A stretch of DNA of 10,827 nt from Actinomycetes bacterium (GTDB taxonomy: Bacteria > Actinomycetota > Acidimicrobiia > Acidimicrobiales > JAJYPT01). A model generated the notes under the pieces. The model did no database searches, was not told the origin of the DNA, and saw only the letters and a list, made by a program, of their open reading frames with translations. The DNA is taken from positions 1-10,827 of the forward strand of contig JAJYPT010000041.1 of assembly GCA_021795135.1 (NCBI GenBank), given 5' to 3'. The stretch's first letter is position 1, and the number at the start of each line of letters is the position of its first letter. The position numbers were made by a program, and so were the translations under genes. Positions 7,179-10,827 of this stretch are shown in pieces.

Positions 7179-7723
7179 TTTTTATTATCTCTGGACCAGG
7201 AGGGGTTGGAAAAGGAACCGTTGCCAATAGATTGGTTTCACAAGATCCTAATCTATTTTTGAGTAAATCTTGGACAACAAGGCCTCAAAGACCCACAGAA
7301 CCTTCAAATGCTTATGTATTTGCAACAACTAAAGAGTTCAAAGATAAAATAAAACAAGGCGGATTTTTAGAATGGGCAGAATTTTTGGGAGACCTTTATG
7401 GTACCCCTTGGCCTGAAATAGGACCAGAAAAGGACTTGTTGTTAGAAATAGACATACAAGGTGCCTCCCAGGTTCTACAACGCCATGGTGATTCTGCAGT
7501 CATGTTCTTTTTAGTCGCTCCATCTGCTAAAATTCAAATGGAGCGACTAAAAAAAAGAGGAGATGACCCTTCTCATATTGCCAAGCGTTTGGCAATTGCA
7601 GATAAAGAAGTCCAAATAGGTAAATCTTTAGCTCAGCATTTAGTTGTAAATGAAGATTTAGATGAGACAGTTCATCAAATATCTCGTATAATCCAATCTT
7701 ATAGAGAAAAACCAAAGGGATAA
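7175..7723 (+). CDS. gmk: Guanylate kinase with probable CTG start
   Basis: Gmk phosphorylates GMP to GDP with ATP, linking purine synthesis and salvage to GTP, (p)ppGpp and dGTP pools. From CTG at 7175 the protein has 182 residues: P-loop SGPGGVGKGT at 6-15, GMP-binding region SWTTRPQRPTE at 32-42, FLEWAEFLGDLYGTP at 64-78, EIDIQGA at 91-97, the lid RLKKRGDDPSHIAKRLA at 124-140, and VVNEDLDE near the C-terminus. The first in-frame conventional start, TTG at 7232, lies after the P-loop and would give an inactive protein. Between the in-frame TAA at 7157-7159 and the P-loop only CTG (7175), ATT (7178, 7184) and ATC (7187) could initiate. CTG overlaps the mihF stop as CTGA, mimicking the ATGA junctions elsewhere in the window. 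A sequencing error hiding an ATG is the main alternative. The function is firm; the start is inferred. Confidence 0.92.
   Translation: MIFIISGPGGVGKGTVANRLVSQDPNLFLSKSWTTRPQRPTEPSNAYVFATTKEFKDKIKQGGFLEWAEFLGDLYGTPWPEIGPEKDLLLEIDIQGASQVLQRHGDSAVMFFLVAPSAKIQMERLKKRGDDPSHIAKRLAIADKEVQIGKSLAQHLVVNEDLDETVHQISRIIQSYREKPKG
7714..7720 (+). promoter_or_regulatory. Ribosome binding site of rpoZ (AAAGGGA)
   Basis: AAAGGGA ends five bases before the ATG at 7726 and resembles the AAAGGAG consensus. It lies inside the last codons of gmk and supports ATG 7726, rather than a later Met such as residue 8 or 9, as the rpoZ start. Confidence 0.65.
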
Positions 7724-7725
7724 TA

Positions 7726-8046
7726 ATGCCACGCACTCAAGCTTCAATGATGCATCCTCGCCTAGAGGATCTATTCGATAAAGTAGATTCTAGATTTACC
7801 TTGGTAACTTTGGCTGCCAAAAGAGGACGACAGATAAATTCTTACTTTAATCAGCTAGGTGAAGGAATAGGCTCAATTGTGCCTCCTCAGGTTAGTTCTG
7901 TTTCTCGCAAGCCTTTGTCTATAGCATTAGAAGAAGTAGCTGAGAAAAAAATAACTTATACAAAAATTGAAGACGAAAAAGAAAAAGAACCTGTGGACAT
8001 TCTTCAAATAGCTGAATCTTCTATAGTCATAGATCCTGATTCCTAA
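7726..8046 (+). CDS. rpoZ: DNA-directed RNA polymerase omega subunit
   Basis: Omega is the small RNA polymerase subunit that binds the beta' C-terminal region and aids assembly of the enzyme. The 106 residues match actinobacterial omega in length. Visible features are PRLEDLFDKVDSRFTLVTLAAKRGRQIN at 11-38 (the conserved omega core), FNQLGEGIGSIVPPQV at 41-56, and KPLSIALEEVAEKKITY at 62-78. The last 25 or so residues are acidic and look poorly conserved. It starts two bases after the gmk stop and is followed after 20 bases by coaBC. Adjacency of gmk and rpoZ is widespread in bacteria and supports both calls. Confidence 0.96.
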   Translation: MPRTQASMMHPRLEDLFDKVDSRFTLVTLAAKRGRQINSYFNQLGEGIGSIVPPQVSSVSRKPLSIALEEVAEKKITYTKIEDEKEKEPVDILQIAESSIVIDPDS

Positions 8047-8066
8047 ATCGTTTTTGTCATAAAAAA

Positions 8067-9338
8067 TTGGAAGATTATTTTTCAAAAGCTTCATTGGAAG
8101 AAATTTTTTTAGATAAAAAAATTATTCTAGGAGTAACTGGAGCAATAGCTGCCTATAAATCTGTAGAGATTTGCAGGCAGCTAGTTCAATTAGGGGCACA
8201 TGTAATCCCCATTTTGACCCAAGGAGCTACAAACTTTGTTGGTCCTATGACTTTTTCTGCACTTGGGTCAGAACCTGTGAAAACCTCACTGTGGGATAGC
8301 CAAGATCCCCTGCTTCATACTCGCCTTGCTAAAACAACCCAAGCTATTTTGATCGCCCCTGCTAGTGCAAATTCAATAGCACGCTTTGCTTTAGGTATAG
8401 CAGATGATTTGTTGAGTTCTGTTGTTCTTGCTAGTAAATGTCCAATAGTAATTGCTCCATCAATGCACCTTGAGATGTGGGAACATCCCGCGTTGCAAAA
8501 TAATATTTCTCTTTTGGCTAAAAGAGGTGTAAAAATTATTGAGCCAGCCTCAGGAGCCTTAGCAGGTGGGGATTTTGGAAAAGGTCGTCTTGCAAGTGCT
8601 GAAGTTATTTTAGAAGCCCTTGGTGGGGTTGTAGCTGAAAATAATTCTTCTATTGTCCAAGATTTTAAAAACACTACTGTTTTGGTAAGTGCTGGGGGAA
8701 CTAAAGAACCCATTGATCAAGTAAGATACCTTGCGAATCGCTCTTCAGGAAAACAAGGACATGCTTTAGCTGTCTCTGCTCACAAACGAGGTGCCAAAGT
8801 TTATTTGGTTACAGCTTCAGATCTTGAAGCTGACCCAGCTATAGAGACTATAAGGGTTACTACCTCAGATGAAATGGCTCACGAAGTACTAAAGTATTCA
8901 CCTCAAGCAGACGTAGTTATAATGGCAGCAGCTGTAGCTGATTTTAAACCAAAAACTTTCTTTGACGGAAAACTTTCAAGATCTTATTCGCCAACCCAAT
9001 TAGAATTACAATCTACAACCGATATAGTCTCAAATCTTGTATCTAGACAGAAACCGTCTCAATTGATAGTAGCTTTTGCTGCTGAGGCAACAGGTGGATT
9101 ACAAAGAGCTAAAGAAAAACTAAAAGATAAACAAGTTGATCTTTTAGTTTTCAATGACATAAGCCAGCCCCAAGTGGGTTTTGATTATGACACAAACAGT
9201 GTAACTATTTTATCTAAACAAGGTGATGTAATAGTCCAAGTTCCAGTAATGGACAAAGTAAAAATTTCAGATATTATCCTTGACTCTATAGTCAAAGAGA
9301 TGGAAAAAAGACATCAAGCTAAAAATGGAGTGGAATGA
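8067..9338 (+). CDS. coaBC: Bifunctional phosphopantothenoylcysteine decarboxylase / phosphopantothenate-cysteine ligase
   Basis: CoaBC makes 4'-phosphopantetheine, a coenzyme A precursor: CoaB joins cysteine to phosphopantothenate and the FMN-dependent CoaC decarboxylates the product. The CoaC domain spans about 18-190: LGVTGAIAAYKS (21-32), probable active-site His84 in HTRLA, IAPASANSIARFALGIADDLL (96-116), and the substrate clamp PSMHLEMW (131-138). The CoaB domain spans about 203-415: VLVSAGGTKEPIDQVRYLANRSSGKQG, MAAAVADFKP (286-295), Lys302 in KLSR, and VAFAAEATGG. Relative to the E. coli enzyme the clamp Asn is His134 and the flap Cys is Gly167 (LAGGDFGKGR); I recall a PAMH clamp in other actinobacteria. 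No ATG or GTG precedes the domain. TTG at 8067 or TTG at 8094 (414 residues) must start it, neither with a visible Shine-Dalgarno. The end overlaps metK as ATGA. Confidence 0.94.
   Translation: MEDYFSKASLEEIFLDKKIILGVTGAIAAYKSVEICRQLVQLGAHVIPILTQGATNFVGPMTFSALGSEPVKTSLWDSQDPLLHTRLAKTTQAILIAPASANSIARFALGIADDLLSSVVLASKCPIVIAPSMHLEMWEHPALQNNISLLAKRGVKIIEPASGALAGGDFGKGRLASAEVILEALGGVVAENNSSIVQDFKNTTVLVSAGGTKEPIDQVRYLANRSSGKQGHALAVSAHKRGAKVYLVTASDLEADPAIETIRVTTSDEMAHEVLKYSPQADVVIMAAAVADFKPKTFFDGKLSRSYSPTQLELQSTTDIVSNLVSRQKPSQLIVAFAAEATGGLQRAKEKLKDKQVDLLVFNDISQPQVGFDYDTNSVTILSKQGDVIVQVPVMDKVKISDIILDSIVKEMEKRHQAKNGVE
9327..9330 (+). promoter_or_regulatory. Ribosome binding site of metK (GGAG)
   Basis: GGAG lies four bases before the metK ATG at 9335, inside the last codons of coaBC, and supports that start together with the ATGA overlap. 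Confidence 0.55.
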
Positions 9339-10531
9339 ATAAGAGCTATATTTTTACCTCAGAATCAGTAACAGAAGGCCATCCTGACAAGATGGCTGAT
9401 CAAATATCAGATACCATCTTAGATGCCATTTTGGCTAATGATCCCAACGGCCGAGTAGCTTGTGAAACTTTATTGACTACAGGCTTGGTAGTTGTAGCAG
9501 GAGAGATTTCTACTACTGCTTATGTAGATATTCCTCATTTGGTTAGAAATACGATCTGTGAGATTGGATACGACAACGAAACATATGGTTTTGATGGACA
9601 TACTTGTGGAGTAATGGTATCAATTGGTGAACAATCTCCTGATATAGACCAAGGAGTAACTAGAGCTTATGAATCTAGAACTGAGCCTTCTAATGAGGAT
9701 GAATTAGATTTATTAGGAGCTGGAGACCAAGGTATGATGTTTGGTTTTGCTTGTGATGAAACTCCTGATTTTATGCCACTTCCAATATGGTTGGCCCACA
9801 GACTAGCTCAACGCCTATCTGAGGTTAGAAAAGCAGGAGTTTTGCCTTATTTACGCCCCGATGGCAAAACACAGGTAAGTATACGCTATGAGGGATTGAG
9901 ACCTGTTGCATTAGATACCGTTCTAATTTCCACCCAACACCAAGCTGGTTTGGATCTTGAAACTTTGCTTAAACCAGATTTGAAAGAACACGTTATAAAT
10001 CCTTTGTTGCCCGATTCCATAGACACCTCTTCTTTTAGAGTATTGGCCAACCCTACTGGGCGTTTTGAACTAGGAGGACCTCCAGCCGATGCAGGACTGA
10101 CTGGCAGAAAAATCATTGTTGATACCTATGGAGGGGCATCAAGACATGGTGGAGGTGCTTTTTCTGGAAAAGATCCTTCCAAAGTAGATCGTTCAGCTGC
10201 TTATGCTGCTCGTTGGGTAGCCAAGCATGTAGTTGCTTCAGGAGCTGCTAAAAGATGTGAAATACAAGTATCTTATGCAATTGGGGTTGCCCATCCTATT
10301 TCAATTATGGTAGAAACTTTTGGGACAGAACAAATTGATCCAAGCCTAATAGAAAAAGCCATAAGACAAGTATTTGATCTACGTCCTGCTGCAATAGTTA
10401 GAGATTTAAATTTACGTAGACCCATCTATCGTCGTACGGCTGCCTATGGTCATTTTGGAAGGAAAGAAAAAGATTTCACATGGGAGGCTTTGTCCAAGTT
10501 GGAAGAATTTAAATCTGTTTTGTCAATATAG
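9335..10531 (+). CDS. metK: S-adenosylmethionine synthase
   Basis: MetK makes S-adenosylmethionine from methionine and ATP, the cell's main methyl donor. The 398 residues cover the complete three-domain fold. Visible motifs are FTSESVTEGHPDKMADQISD at 7-26 (catalytic His16 and Asp18 of GHPDK), FDGHTCGVMVSIGEQSPDIDQGV at 86-108, the signature GAGDQG at 128-133, DTYGG and the second signature GGGAFSGKDPSKVDRSAAY at 272-290, and DLRP near 348-351. The start ATG overlaps the coaBC stop by four bases and is preceded by GGAG. The TAG stop lies inside the first copy of a tandem 14-bp repeat. No catalytic residue appears to be missing. Confidence 0.98.
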   Translation: MNKSYIFTSESVTEGHPDKMADQISDTILDAILANDPNGRVACETLLTTGLVVVAGEISTTAYVDIPHLVRNTICEIGYDNETYGFDGHTCGVMVSIGEQSPDIDQGVTRAYESRTEPSNEDELDLLGAGDQGMMFGFACDETPDFMPLPIWLAHRLAQRLSEVRKAGVLPYLRPDGKTQVSIRYEGLRPVALDTVLISTQHQAGLDLETLLKPDLKEHVINPLLPDSIDTSSFRVLANPTGRFELGGPPADAGLTGRKIIVDTYGGASRHGGGAFSGKDPSKVDRSAAYAARWVAKHVVASGAAKRCEIQVSYAIGVAHPISIMVETFGTEQIDPSLIEKAIRQVFDLRPAAIVRDLNLRRPIYRRTAAYGHFGRKEKDFTWEALSKLEEFKSVLSI

Positions 10532-10555
10532 AGATATCGACATAGAGATATCGAC
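10528..10555. repeat. Perfect tandem 14-bp repeat (two copies) at the end of metK
   Basis: ATAGAGATATCGAC occurs at 10528-10541 and again, with no spacer, at 10542-10555. The first copy contains the metK TAG stop (10529-10531). Each unit holds a GATATC palindrome and ends in TCGAC. The repeat occupies about half of the 56-base gap between metK and priA. It may be a recent slippage duplication or a pair of binding sites. Confidence 0.9.
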
Positions 10556-10567
10556 AACATTTAAAAT
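10537..10567 (+). promoter_or_regulatory. Weak candidate promoter for priA
   Basis: TCGACA at 10537-10542 (five of six matches to TTGACA) and TAAAAT at 10562-10567 (five of six to TATAAT) are separated by 19 bases, the long end of the usual range. A start about seven bases downstream would give a short leader carrying the AAAGGT ribosome site. The second repeat copy holds another TCGACA (10551-10556) with no matching -10. Such matches are easy to find in AT-rich sequence, and priA may simply be read through from metK. Confidence 0.25.
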
Positions 10568-10574
10568 TTAATTT

Positions 10575-10580
10575 AAAGGT
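10575..10580 (+). promoter_or_regulatory. Ribosome binding site of priA (AAAGGT)
   Basis: AAAGGT ends seven bases before the TTG at 10588. An in-frame TAA at 10585-10587 touches the TTG, so this ribosome site together with that stop fixes the priA start. Confidence 0.65.
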
Positions 10581-10587
10581 AATTTAA

Positions 10588-10827
10588 TTGGCTACTATCG
10601 TCCAAGTGCTACCTGAACGTAGCGGCCCAGATAAAGTTTTTGACTACTTAGTTCCTACAGATATGTCTGGAGATATATCTGTAGGAACTTTAGTTAGGGT
10701 TCCTTTAGGTCCACGCAAAGTCAATGGCTGGGTAGTGTCCAAAAGTGATAAGACTGATTATTCTTCAAAACTACGTCCAATTGATTCCATAAGAGGAATT
10801 GGACCTAATTTAGAAATCATAGAGCTT
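10588..10827 (+). CDS. priA: Primosomal protein N' (PriA), N-terminal part; 3' end outside window
   Basis: PriA recognises stalled or repaired replication forks and starts replisome reloading. Only the first 80 codons are present, covering the N-terminal 3'-DNA-binding domain. They read as (M)ATIVQVLPERSGPDKVFD, then YLVPTDMSGDISVGTLVRVP and LGPRKVNGWVV, matching the conserved PriA pattern of VLP, a DKxFDYLVP segment, VGxxVRVPLG and GWVV. The helicase domain lies beyond the window, so it cannot be judged whether the ATPase motifs are intact, as they often are not in actinobacterial PriA. The start is TTG because an in-frame TAA directly precedes it and AAAGGT lies seven bases upstream. The gene follows metK after 56 bases, the usual actinobacterial order. 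Confidence 0.9.
   Translation, partial: MATIVQVLPERSGPDKVFDYLVPTDMSGDISVGTLVRVPLGPRKVNGWVVSKSDKTDYSSKLRPIDSIRGIGPNLEIIEL

Noticed and set aside
7232..7723. Guanylate kinase starting at TTG 7232
   Set aside because: This start removes the entire P-loop, which is encoded intact immediately upstream in the same frame.
1..10827. Novel defence, mobile or biosynthetic system
   Set aside because: All long frames on the + strand belong to conserved housekeeping families in an expected actinobacterial order, with no integrase, transposase, CRISPR or toxin-like gene and no compositional break that I can see.

Overview
The window is a compact, single-direction stretch of housekeeping genes from an AT-rich bacterium (roughly 40% G+C by eye, not counted). 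All recognised genes lie on the + strand. The taxonomic marker is mihF, the actinobacterial integration host factor, next to gmk, rpoZ, coaBC, metK and priA, an order typical of Actinomycetota. Low G+C together with this order suggests a streamlined, probably planktonic actinobacterium, perhaps an Acidimicrobiia or Actinomarinales relative. That placement is inference from gene content and protein motifs, not from a search.

Bases 2-6703 hold the distal part of a pyrimidine operon: pyrC (its start lies outside the window), carA, carB, pyrD and pyrF. Junctions are tight: pyrC/carA overlap by 4 bases, carA/carB by 1, carB and pyrD are 13 bases apart, and pyrD/pyrF overlap by 8. Together they make carbamoyl phosphate and carry out the dihydroorotase, dihydroorotate dehydrogenase and OMP decarboxylase steps towards UMP. 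PyrB and PyrE are not visible. PyrD looks like a class 1B enzyme, yet its usual partner PyrK is not encoded here.

Bases 6704-6845 are the only long non-coding gap (142 bases). It holds a perfect 13-bp-stem hairpin, a 10-base-period direct repeat and a 16-bp palindrome, probably the end of the pyr transcript and the control region of the next unit.

Bases 6846-10531 hold mihF, gmk, rpoZ, coaBC and metK: nucleoid or recombination protein, GMP kinase, RNA polymerase omega subunit, coenzyme A synthesis and S-adenosylmethionine synthesis. gmk has no ATG, GTG or TTG start that would keep its P-loop; the best start is a CTG overlapping the mihF stop as CTGA. After metK come 56 bases with a perfect tandem 14-bp repeat, then the TTG-initiated 5' end of priA, which runs off the window.

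I see no mobile element, CRISPR array, RNA gene, defence system or other clearly novel system. The points worth a second look are the gmk start, the missing pyrK, the structured gap before mihF and the repeat after metK.
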